Shown: in pieces, positions 56,813-64,000 of the stretch | How positions within the stretch are numbered: position 1 is the stretch's first letter | Layout of the letters: each line of letters opens with the position of its first letter | From: Cohnella ginsengisoli | GTDB lineage: Bacteria; Bacillota; Bacilli; Paenibacillales; Paenibacillaceae | Direction: 5' to 3' | DNA: 64,000 bases | Assembly: GCF_029525555.1 (NCBI RefSeq) | Contig: NZ_JAPDHZ010000003.1 | Coordinates: 1,798,001 to 1,862,000 of the forward strand | Notes under the pieces: generated by a model | Told to the model about the DNA's origin: nothing | Databases searched by the model: none | Seen by the model: only the letters and a program-made list of their open reading frames with translations | Made by a program: the position numbers and the translations under genes

Positions 56813-56843
56813 AAAGCGCGCCGTTATCGCAACGGCGCGCTTT
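56813..56843 (-). terminator. Terminator of the membrane-anchored beta-helix gene
   Basis: Perfect 13-bp stem AAAGCGCGCCGTT/AACGGCGCGCTTT with a GCGAT loop, then TTCGCGTTTTT on the minus strand. It separates the beta-helix gene from the exopolysaccharide operon. Confidence 0.88.
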
Positions 56844-56857
56844 GTCAATAAGAATTA

Positions 56858-58074
56858 TTAAAATCCTGTGTTTCCTTCCAGATGGATATTGCCGCCCTTG
56901 AAATTGGTAGGGGACTTGCTAGAATCGCTGAGGACGTTGTTCGAGAAATAAATGTTCCCTAGGTCCCCGTCCCCCCCACACGCCGATACCGTCGTTCACG
57001 GCGTTTTTGATCGTGTTCGCGTCGAAGGTGATATCGTCCAGTTTGCCTTGCGACGCGTAGACCAGAATGTTCGGGTGATCGCTGCTCTCGCGCATGCCCG
57101 TATGCTCGATCGTGTTTTTCTGCACCGTGACGTTTTTCGTATCGGCGGTCTCCCACTCCTTCTCGACGGAGATATAGATGCCAGCCATCTCCGTCCGTTG
57201 GATGGTATTGCGCTCGATCGTGACATCCTCGCCGCCGACGACAGATATGCCTCTCGCCTTGGAGTCGTAGCCGACGTCATTGCCGGCGATCGTCACGTCG
57301 TGCGTCACCGCGCTGTCCTTCAGGTAGCTGACGACCGCGATGGCGTCGTCCCCCGTGCCGGACACTTTGTTGTTCTCGATTCGGATGCGGGTGCTTCCGT
57401 CCGTGATGTGTATGCCGTCGGCCCCCGTATTCTCGATCAGGTTGTCCGCGATGACGCCATCCTCGGAAGACTCCTGTACGAGAATGCCCGCCGTGCTCGC
57501 TTTGTCGATATGCACGTTTTCGATGCGGAAGCCGTTGGCGTTTCTGACGGTGATGCTATTTTTCGCATTCTCGCCGTTGCCCCGCTTGACCGTACTCTCG
57601 TAGACGTGGCTCAAGTCGCTCAGCGAAGGGCCGCCGCCCTCCAGATCGATCGAGCCGCGCTTCGGATCGGTCGATACGATGATCGTCTTGTCCGCGCCCG
57701 CTCCCCGCACCTTCACGCCGTCGACGACCCAGATGTCGCCGATGCGATATTCGCCTTCGGACAGGCGAAGCTGAAGTCCGTCCGCCTTGGCTTTCTCCGT
57801 GCAAGCTTCAAGCGTCTTCAGATCGTCTTCGCGATCGTCCGCTCCCGCCAGGCAATGCAGCGAGCCGTCTTCGATCGTCCAGGCCGGCTCGTCCTGCTCG
57901 TCCGTCGGCACGCCGGAAGGCGATGCCTCCTGCGTTGACGAGGGAGAGGGGTGCCCCTCGGGCCCCGACACCTTCTCGTCCCCCCCCGCGCGGCCACAGC
58001 AAGACGACGACCAGCACCGCGAGCAGGGCGACTCCAAACCCTAGCGCATAGCGTTTTTTCCGGATTCTTTCCAT
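56858..58074 (-). CDS. Membrane-anchored parallel beta-helix protein, polysaccharide-lyase-like (two frameshifts)
   Basis: About 404 aa after correcting C8 (57980-57987) and C7 (56972-56978). A single N-terminal TM (YALGFGVALLAVLVVVLLW), a Pro/Ser linker, then a Pectate_lyase_3 type beta-helix: GEYRIGDIWVVDGVKVRGAGADKTII, NTGADGIHITDGSTRIRIENNKVSGTGDDAIAVVSY and NPNILVYASQG-type coils. The stretch TGADGIHITDGS and the G-D-D pair form the likely active cleft. It is a close paralog of the secreted protein at 58260-60095. Start 58074 is chosen because GGAGGT lies five bases upstream. It lies before the exopolysaccharide operon, on the same strand but with its own terminator; role inferred as lyase, hydrolase or epimerase acting on that polymer. 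Confidence 0.82.
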
Positions 58075-58101
58075 CCCGACCTCCATTAGGCTCTCTTTTT
58101 T

Positions 58102-58131
58102 TAGATTTATCGGACCTAGATTTATCGGACT
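58102..58131. repeat. 15-bp tandem duplication in the leader of the beta-helix gene
   Basis: TAGATTTATCGGACC and TAGATTTATCGGACT lie side by side, 28 bp before the start codon at 58074. Possible protein binding site or duplicated leader element. Confidence 0.75.
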
Positions 58132-58221
58132 TACCAGAGTTTCACCCCCTATGCACCTGGGTAAAACAATCTCGCACATTAGAAAACGTTAAGAAGCCGC
58201 ATGAAGCAGCCGTATGGACAC

Positions 58222-58253
58222 AAAAAAAAGCCAACCCGGATAACCGGATTGGC
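58222..58253 (-). terminator. Terminator of the secreted beta-helix gene
   Basis: Ten-base stem GCCAATCCGG/CCGGGTTGGC (one mismatch) with a short loop, then eight Ts on the minus strand. Confidence 0.88.
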
Positions 58254-58259
58254 CTGCCT

Positions 58260-60095
58260 TTAAAATCCCGTGTTGTCGCTCAGATGAATGGTGCCCGCCT
58301 TGAAAGTCGTATTCGCGCCTACCGTATTGATCAACGTATTTCCGGTAAAGTAGATGTCTTTGATCTGCCCGTCGCCCCAGACGCCGATTCCGCGATGGGC
58401 CGCGTTTTTAATCGTGTTGCCCGTGAACGTCACGTTGTCGATGACGCCCTGCGAGGCATAGACCAACACGTTCGGATGATTTTCCGGCTCGTGGATGCCC
58501 GCGTGATCGACCGTATTGTTCTTCACCGTGATCCGGTCGACGTTCACCGTATTGTAAGAGCCTTCGCAAGCGATATAGATGCCCGCCATCTGGGTGTCCT
58601 TCACCGAATTGCCTTCGATCAGCACGTCCGTGCCGCCGACGACCGTGATGCCGCGCGCCTTGGAGAGGTATCCGACGTCATTGCCGCGGATCGTGACGTC
58701 ATGCACCGCGGGACCGTCCTGCGCGTAGCTGACGACCGCGATCGTATCGTCGCCCGTCGCTTTGACCGTATTGTCTTCGATCAGGATGTCGCTGCTGCCG
58801 TCCGTAATATGAATGCCGTCCGCACCGGTGGAATCGACGGTGTTGTTCGTGATGGTGCCGCCCTTGGATGCGCCTTGAACGAGAATGCCGGCCGTGCTCG
58901 ACTTGTACACGTAGACGTGGTCGATCGTGAAGTTCGTCGCGCCCCGCACGGTGATGCTGTTTTTCTCGTTGGAGCCGTTGCCCCGCGCGACCGTCGTCTG
59001 GTAGACATGCTTGACATTGCTCAGCTTGGCATTGTTGCCCTTGAGATCGATCGAGCCGTTCAAGGGGTCCGTGGAGATCAGCGTCGTCTTCGACATGCCC
59101 GCGCCGATCAGCTTGACGCCGTCAAGCGTCAGAATCTTGCTCAGGTGATATTCGCCTTCCGGCACGGCTACGTACTTGCCCTGCGACTTCGCCTTGTCCA
59201 GGCAAGCCGCGAACGCGCCGTAGTCATCCTTGCCGTCGTTCGCCACGGCGCCGCAGCTCTCGACGGACAGCGCGTAGGCGTCCGCGGGCACCGGCGTAGC
59301 CAGCGGCAGCGCGACGGGCGAAGCCGTCGTTTGCGCGGTTGGCGTTGCGGTTGCGATCGGCTGCGACGTCGCGGTCGTTTGCGCGATTGGCGCCGCGGTT
59401 GCGATCGGCTGCGCCGTCGCGGTCGTTTGCGCGATTGGCGCCGCGGTTGCGGTCGGCTGCGCCGTCGCAGCCGGTTGCGCGGTTGGCGTCGCGCTAGGCG
59501 TGACTGACGGCGTCGTCGCAGGCTGCGCCTCGGCAGCCGTAAAGGATACAGTCGGATCCCACAACGTATGATCGTTATTCATCGTCGTCCTGCTGTTGAC
59601 TTGGAAGTAAACGGACGTGCCCTTCTCCACCGCGATCGGTTTCAGCGCGGGCGTCTTGCCGTCGGTCGTCTTGACGATGGCGCTCCACAGCGTCGTCTTG
59701 TCCACCTTGATGGTGGCGAGGATGCCGTCGCCTTGGCTGTCGCCCTTCTTGACGGTGCCGCCGATCGTGATCGTCCCCTTGCCCGGGGATACCCACTTCA
59801 GCACGGCGTCGAAGTCCTTGCTCGGATGCATCGCGTCCTTGTTCACCCAGGGATAGCCGGTATTCGCGGCCGCTTGCCAACGGTCTTCGGCAGCGTTGTA
59901 GGCGAGATTGCTATACACCGAGCCTGCGCGTTTTTGATAAAACCATTGATTCTGCCCCTGCGCGACCGCGAAATCTTGCGGAGCGGCATATAAACTTGCA
60001 ACGCTGACGGCTTGCGCGTTCTGTACGGACACGAACGAATTCGTAATGCTGACACCTAGGACGAACGCCATTGCCGTCAAACCGATTTTTTTCAA
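58260..60095 (-). CDS. Secreted two-domain protein: beta-sandwich plus parallel beta-helix (polysaccharide lyase-like)
   Basis: 611 aa from TTG 60095, chosen because CGGAGG lies about eight bases upstream. Signal peptide ends at AQA-VSV. Residues about 35-165 form a Trp-rich beta-sandwich (NQWFYQKRAGSVYSNLAYN, WVSPGKGTITIGGTVKKGDSQGDG) that may bind carbohydrate. A linker of Thr/Pro/Ala/Gln repeats (PTATAQP-like, about 185-260) follows, then the same beta-helix as the neighbour: GEYHLSKILTLDGVKLIGAGMSKTTL, STGADGIHITDGSSDILIEDNTVKATGDDTIAVVSY. The two beta-helix domains are paralogous over about 300 residues. It probably cleaves, modifies or binds the exopolysaccharide outside the cell. Confidence 0.85.
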   Translation of the reverse strand: MKKIGLTAMAFVLGVSITNSFVSVQNAQAVSVASLYAAPQDFAVAQGQNQWFYQKRAGSVYSNLAYNAAEDRWQAAANTGYPWVNKDAMHPSKDFDAVLKWVSPGKGTITIGGTVKKGDSQGDGILATIKVDKTTLWSAIVKTTDGKTPALKPIAVEKGTSVYFQVNSRTTMNNDHTLWDPTVSFTAAEAQPATTPSVTPSATPTAQPAATAQPTATAAPIAQTTATAQPIATAAPIAQTTATSQPIATATPTAQTTASPVALPLATPVPADAYALSVESCGAVANDGKDDYGAFAACLDKAKSQGKYVAVPEGEYHLSKILTLDGVKLIGAGMSKTTLISTDPLNGSIDLKGNNAKLSNVKHVYQTTVARGNGSNEKNSITVRGATNFTIDHVYVYKSSTAGILVQGASKGGTITNNTVDSTGADGIHITDGSSDILIEDNTVKATGDDTIAVVSYAQDGPAVHDVTIRGNDVGYLSKARGITVVGGTDVLIEGNSVKDTQMAGIYIACEGSYNTVNVDRITVKNNTVDHAGIHEPENHPNVLVYASQGVIDNVTFTGNTIKNAAHRGIGVWGDGQIKDIYFTGNTLINTVGANTTFKAGTIHLSDNTGF

Positions 60096-60228
60096 AAAAG
60101 ATAACCTCCGTATGTTTGAATATGATTGACACTGGGTAAAGACGGAGTAATAGCCATAATTGCAAGCTTCGAAGCAGCTATAATTGATATATCGGATCGA
60201 CATGGGATTGCATGAATACATTGGCAAT
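60096..60228. other. AT-rich leader of the secreted beta-helix gene
   Basis: Contains CAATTATAGCTGC and CAATTATGGCTAT (minus strand) as a near-repeat and AAGCTTCGAAGC-like palindromic sequence. No ORF. The stretch TTTACCCAG near the gene also occurs in the leader of the paralogous gene (about 58150-58158, minus strand). Confidence 0.45.
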
Positions 60229-60272
60229 CTATTTAGCATGCCAATTGTTTCCTGCGGCCTATTTTAGCATGC
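60229..60272. repeat. Direct repeat CTATTTAGCATGC in the long leader
   Basis: CTATTTAGCATGC (60229-60241) and CTATTTTAGCATGC (60259-60272) lie 30 bp apart; the first is embedded in an inverted repeat TTGGCA...TGCCAA (60221-60246). Possible operator or leader structure. The rest up to 60500 is AT-rich and without genes. Confidence 0.65.
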
Positions 60273-60501
60273 TTTTGCCGGATTTAAAGAAAGGAATTTA
60301 TAATGTATTTTTAATAGAAGAAACACGACTTTTTTAGAGTACCTATCCGCGAAAAAAAAAGGAGGGCTTGTCGGAAGGGAAAGGGGCAGGCATTTTTAAA
60401 CAATCATTTAAGAAAACGCACATTCATACACCACATGGGCCAATTTAAAGCGTATATTGAATTTTTTTATATGAAAAAAAAGTTAATCAAAATGTTTGAG
60501 C

Positions 60502-60545
60502 AAAAAAAAGAATGTCGCGGGTTAGGCGCGACATTCTTTTTTTTT
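60502..60545. terminator. Terminator of the HEAT-like gene (bidirectional)
   Basis: Eleven-base stem AGAATGTCGCG/CGCGACATTCT with a 7-nt loop and long A/T runs on both sides, about 90 bp past the stop at 60635. Confidence 0.88.
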
Positions 60546-60634
60546 GCGAAAGCCCGCAAATAGATCCAGGCGACTGCTCTACGGTAGCAGATGCCGATCG
60601 CCCGTCAGTTGAAACTTATGTACGCATCGTTCGT

Positions 60635-61705
60635 TCATCCGCCGCGCGTCCGATCGACGACGCCCCCCTCTGCGATCGAGCGGCACATCGCCAGGTAGGC
60701 CTGGCGCGCTTCGGGCGTCCAGCCGTTGCCGTATCTCTTCTTCCAGACGCGTTCGTCCTGTTCGAGGAAGCGCTCGATCGCCCGAACCGGGGCCAGGCGC
60801 GCGGCGTCCGCGCACATGCGCTCCGCGTGACGCAAATATTCGCCGATGACGGGCATCGCCTGCTCATAGTCGTCGATGTCTTCCGCCGGACCGCCCGCGA
60901 TCAGCGCAGCCAAGATCCCGCCGGCTCCCTCGTAGAGCGACGGATCGATCGTATCCGCTTGAAGCGCCTCCTCCAAATCGCCCTTGAGCGCGCAAGTATA
61001 GGCGAGCAGCCCGTCGCCGATCCGATTGCGGAATCCCTCGCGCAGCAGCCAGTCCCGAATCTCCTGCGTCTCCGGATCGAGGCGTTCGACGAGGTAAATC
61101 CGGCCCCATCCGTCGACGCACCGCGCCAGCTCGCAGAGCGATTTGCTGGACTGATCCATGCTCATGAGCGCAGAAGCCGCGTACAGCGTGAACTCCTCAT
61201 GCTTGCCTAGCGTGAACGTTAGCTCCCTGTGCCGCTCGCTGCCGTATTGGCTCAGCAAGGCGAGTCCGAACTTCACGACATTGCGATGCACGCTATGCCG
61301 AGCCATCCACAACGCCTCTTCGTACAGATTGCCGGCGTTTAATCCCGGAAGCTTATGTAAGGCCTGAAGCGCCGGGCTGATCGCATCCAGCGAATCCTTG
61401 CGCATGAGCGCGAGATAGGCGGCTCTTCGGTTGCGGACATTGCGGTCCCGGCTGAGCCGGGCGAGCAGGCGCGTCAATTCCTTGGCGACGCCGTCATCCC
61501 AAGCGGCCCCGATCGGGCCGATGTCCTCCAAGTCCTGCTGGCGCAGCGCCTCCCGGCGTTCGGGCTTGTCCGCGTATTCATCGTCGTCCGGCAGCGCCTG
61601 CGACTTCAGCTTGCCGTCCTGACCCGTCCGCAGGACGATCATATCGTAGGCCGACGGCTTGCCGGCCCAAGGATACAGCGGGGCGACGGCTGTGTGGTGA
61701 AGCAT
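60635..61705 (-). CDS. HEAT-repeat-like helical protein, unknown function
   Basis: 356 aa from ATG 61705, preceded by GGAAGGAAGAGAT; upstream frame is open but without a better ribosome site. The N-terminus MLHHTAVAPLYPWAGKPSAYDMIVLRTGQDGKLKSQALPDDDEYADKPERREALRQ is characteristic of a Bacillales family sometimes labelled limonene hydroxylase in databases, a label that nothing here supports. The body is all-helical with HEAT-like pairs (RDRNVRNRRAAYLALMRKDS, KFGLALLSQYGSERHRELTF). No TM, signal or catalytic motif. Probably a cytosolic scaffold. It is 175 bp after the GH44 gene on the same strand. Confidence 0.78.
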   Translation of the reverse strand: MLHHTAVAPLYPWAGKPSAYDMIVLRTGQDGKLKSQALPDDDEYADKPERREALRQQDLEDIGPIGAAWDDGVAKELTRLLARLSRDRNVRNRRAAYLALMRKDSLDAISPALQALHKLPGLNAGNLYEEALWMARHSVHRNVVKFGLALLSQYGSERHRELTFTLGKHEEFTLYAASALMSMDQSSKSLCELARCVDGWGRIYLVERLDPETQEIRDWLLREGFRNRIGDGLLAYTCALKGDLEEALQADTIDPSLYEGAGGILAALIAGGPAEDIDDYEQAMPVIGEYLRHAERMCADAARLAPVRAIERFLEQDERVWKKRYGNGWTPEARQAYLAMCRSIAEGGVVDRTRGG

Positions 61706-61880
61706 ACGGATCTCTTCCTTCCGACCGGCAATCGGTCTGGCCGTATCAAGCCGGATTGCCGTTACGTATGTATTACCCGCCTGGCAGATATTGCATCGGA
61801 AAACGGGGCGGCATACGTCCGGGCACGCAGAAAACGAGGCGCACGGATCAGATCCGCGGGCCTCGCAGGAGAACAAGTCA

Positions 61881-64000
61881 TTATGGCGTCAAAACGATAT
61901 GTGCGGCCGTCAGCTTAGGCAGCTTGTACGTAAAAGTATTGTTGACGATATCCGCCACGCCTTGCAGCTCGACGATCTCGGCACGCGAGCCGTCGAACGC
62001 ATAGACGCGCGCATGCCGGTATGGCGTCCCGCCGGCGATATGGATCGTCGCGTTCATCGCGTAATCGTTGTTTTTGTTCAGCGCGATCAGGTGCAGCTCG
62101 CCGGCGTTCTCGTCCGATATCGAGCCGTAGACCGAGCTGTTCTCCACGTTGTTCGTCTCTGCCTTGACCTTGATCGAACCGAAGTGCGCACCTTGGCCGT
62201 CATAGCTGGTGAACAGCTTGACCGCGGCCGAGATATAAGGCGCCTCCTTCAGCCCGTTCACCATCTTCCAGAAGGTCGCGAGATGAACGCCGTATTTGCC
62301 GAAAATGCCGAGCGCGTCCGCTTGCGCGATGCCGCCGTACACGTTATTTTCGCCGCCGTAGTTATACTCGGTAATCGCGATCTTCGTGCCGGGATTGTAG
62401 GCGTCGATCGATTGCTGCGTCCGCGGCAGGATCGGCAGGAACGCGCTGTACCATTGGCCGATCCAGCTGTTCTCCGTATAGGTCGGGTCCCATAGCGATC
62501 GCGGCGCCTGCATGCGGGCCTCGTTCGCCTCGAGATTGTTGTAAGAAGCCAGATCCGTTATGCGCGAGCCGCCCGCGGAAATCTCGGGATACCAGTGGTA
62601 GTCGACCGCGTCCAGCAGTCGCTTGCCTTGCTGGGCGGAGGCCGCGCGGAACTTGTCCAGGTAATAGTCCATGAACCACTTGTAACCGCCGCTCTTCAGC
62701 GACTCCCAATCGTCGGCCGCATGCATGCTGTACAACTCGTCGAAGCTGTAAGAGGCGGGGCCGTACATTTCCGCATAGGGATCTACGTTCTTGACCGCCT
62801 TGGCGAGCTCGATGCCCTTGTGCGTCACCTCCGCCGCGCCCGGCTTGTCCGGATGCATATACGGATGCGTCTTCTGCCATAGGCTCGGTTCGTTGTCGAT
62901 CGAGTAGCCCTTGATGCCGGTCGCGGTGCTCGCGTCGCCGAAGCGGTGAACGAGCGAATTGACGAATTCGTCCATATAAACGGCGTTGTCGTTCAAATCG
63001 GGCGTCAGGCTGAGCGGCGCGTTCTTCGCGGCGTACACCGGCACCCAGCGGTTCGAAGGCGCGGTCTCCCAGGATTGAACCGCCCCGTCCTTGTCCGCGG
63101 CGACGTAGCCGCCGGTCTGCAGCGTGGCCAGCGTGTACGATCCCATCGCCAGCGACTTCTGATGGAAGCCGGCGATGCCGATGCCCGGCTCGTCCATATT
63201 GCCGCCGTACGGCACGCCGCCATAATACCAAGGGACGTAGTCGTCGCTTCTGTGACCGTAGTCGTCGCCGGCGTTGGAGGCGTTCGTCTCCCAGTTGTAG
63301 GTGGTCAGCCGGTTGCCGCCCGTGCGGCGCGCGCCCCAATGCTCGGTGCCGGTCAGATCGTCGTTCGTGCCGTAAATGTAAGGGCTGATCGGCGCGCGCT
63401 CCGCATCCGGATCGATCTCGAATTGCACGTCGAAGTCGCCGGTCGGCGTCAGCACCGTGTTGGTCACGATCTTGTCGCTCCACTTGCCGCGCGTCTCCCC
63501 GTCCTTCGCCCGCACCCGGTATACGTGCTTCGTGCCTGCGGCCAGCGCGCTATGCGCATAGGAGGTCTCCAGTCCGACATCCGTCACGGCGCCGTCGACC
63601 TCAACCTCGTAGCCGGTTACTTCCTCTCCGATCGGGGACCAGGTCAGCGCGACGCTGTTCTCCGTCGTCTTGCCCCGGACATTGACCGGCGCGGGCAGGT
63701 CCTGCTCGCCCAACGTGCGGACGACGACGGCGCCGCTCCAGATGCCGGCCTTGTCCCCCTTGCGCGTACGAACCTTGTACGTATGCTTTGTCCCCGTCTT
63801 GAGCCACGAATCCAAGTAAGACGTCTCCGCGATGCCTTGGACGATCGTGCCGTCCGCGCTTACGTCATAGCTCGTCGCGCCTTCGACCGGCTCCCAGGAC
63901 AGCAGCACTTCGGTCTCGGTTGGCTCGCCTGCGATGGCGGACGGCGCGGCCGGGATGTCCAGCAGCTTTGGTTCGGCGCCCCACGCGAGCTGTCCGTCGA
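61881..64000 (-). CDS. Secreted GH44 endoglucanase with fibronectin III domains (truncated by window end)
   Basis: At least 706 aa; the 5' end lies outside the window. At least two FnIII domains (each ending in GTKHTYKVR or GTKHVYRVR) precede the GH44 catalytic domain: FEIDPDAERAPISPYIYGTNDDLTGTEHWGARRTGGNRLTTYNWETNASNAGDDYG, YSIDNEPSLWQKTHPYMHP (catalytic acid Glu) and KIAITEYNYGGENNVYGGIAQADALGIF (nucleophile Glu). The C-terminus YKLPKLTAAHIVLTP closes a beta-sandwich. GH44 enzymes cleave cellulose, xyloglucan or mannan. Open reading continues to 64000, so it is a large multidomain glycanase. Confidence 0.92.
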   Translation of the reverse strand, partial: DGQLAWGAEPKLLDIPAAPSAIAGEPTETEVLLSWEPVEGATSYDVSADGTIVQGIAETSYLDSWLKTGTKHTYKVRTRKGDKAGIWSGAVVVRTLGEQDLPAPVNVRGKTTENSVALTWSPIGEEVTGYEVEVDGAVTDVGLETSYAHSALAAGTKHVYRVRAKDGETRGKWSDKIVTNTVLTPTGDFDVQFEIDPDAERAPISPYIYGTNDDLTGTEHWGARRTGGNRLTTYNWETNASNAGDDYGHRSDDYVPWYYGGVPYGGNMDEPGIGIAGFHQKSLAMGSYTLATLQTGGYVAADKDGAVQSWETAPSNRWVPVYAAKNAPLSLTPDLNDNAVYMDEFVNSLVHRFGDASTATGIKGYSIDNEPSLWQKTHPYMHPDKPGAAEVTHKGIELAKAVKNVDPYAEMYGPASYSFDELYSMHAADDWESLKSGGYKWFMDYYLDKFRAASAQQGKRLLDAVDYHWYPEISAGGSRITDLASYNNLEANEARMQAPRSLWDPTYTENSWIGQWYSAFLPILPRTQQSIDAYNPGTKIAITEYNYGGENNVYGGIAQADALGIFGKYGVHLATFWKMVNGLKEAPYISAAVKLFTSYDGQGAHFGSIKVKAETNNVENSSVYGSISDENAGELHLIALNKNNDYAMNATIHIAGGTPYRHARVYAFDGSRAEIVELQGVADIVNNTFTYKLPKLTAAHIVLTP

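Noticed and set aside
57951..59507. 518-aa open frame on the plus strand opposite the beta-helix genes
   Set aside because: Spans two minus-strand genes and their intergenic terminator; low-complexity His/Arg/Asp content; no start signal.
60635..61705. Limonene hydroxylase
   Set aside because: A database label I recall for similar proteins; no cytochrome or oxygenase motif is present, only HEAT-like helices.

Overview
The window looks like chromosome of a high-GC, spore-former-type Firmicute of the Paenibacillaceae (Cohnella or Paenibacillus-like). Reasons: strong GGAGG ribosome sites, TTG/GTG starts, a YesM/YesN two-component system beside a CUT1 sugar ABC transporter without its own ATPase, SLH-domain S-layer proteins, large secreted glycanases (GH87, GH44), an LTA-synthase-type sulfatase, and a c-di-AMP riboswitch in front of a KimA-type potassium transporter. 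No rRNA, tRNA, IS element, prophage or CRISPR array was seen.

Layout. 0.2-1.4 kb: an orphan sulfate-binding lipoprotein gene. 1.5-8.7 kb (minus strand): a hybrid histidine kinase, an acyl-CoA-dehydrogenase-like flavoprotein and a divergent IF-3 paralog, then a DUF445 membrane protein and an LTA-synthase-family enzyme. 9.1-11.4 kb: a polar amino acid ABC transporter. 11.8-18.7 kb: a CUT1 sugar ABC transporter (two permeases and a binding protein) divergent from its likely YesM/YesN regulator. 18.8-24.3 kb: a membrane transporter, a YkuD L,D-transpeptidase, a secreted coiled-coil protein behind an attenuator-like leader, a cold-shock pair (Csp and YdjO-like) and small conserved proteins. 24.4-32.1 kb: an RCC1/SLH surface protein and a GH87 alpha-1,3-glucanase. 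32.4-35 kb: riboswitch-controlled kimA and a repeat-rich intergenic region. 35.1-37.9 kb: a TrpXYZ-type ABC transporter. 38-41.8 kb: a catalase-like protein, a YflT-like stress protein, a 12-copy 52-bp palindromic tandem array, a GNAT and a PIG-L deacetylase.

41.9-56.6 kb is one exopolysaccharide operon on the minus strand. In transcription order it runs: Wzz/CpsC, glycosyltransferase, BY-kinase, initiating phosphoglycosyltransferase, glycosyltransferase, UDP-glucose dehydrogenase, Wzy polymerase, two glycosyltransferases, Wzx flippase, GalU, ManC and an LCP ligase. It predicts a polymer containing mannose and glucuronic acid. Just upstream lie two paralogous parallel beta-helix proteins (one membrane-anchored, one secreted) that may process that polymer, then a HEAT-like protein and a GH44 endoglucanase that runs off the window.

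About 16 genes carry single-base frameshifts, 20 in all, nearly always one extra base in a homopolymer of five or more. Correcting that base restores full-length family members every time, so I annotate these as intact genes with probable sequence errors rather than pseudogenes. Where two frames were joined, positions of the shifts are given in the entries.
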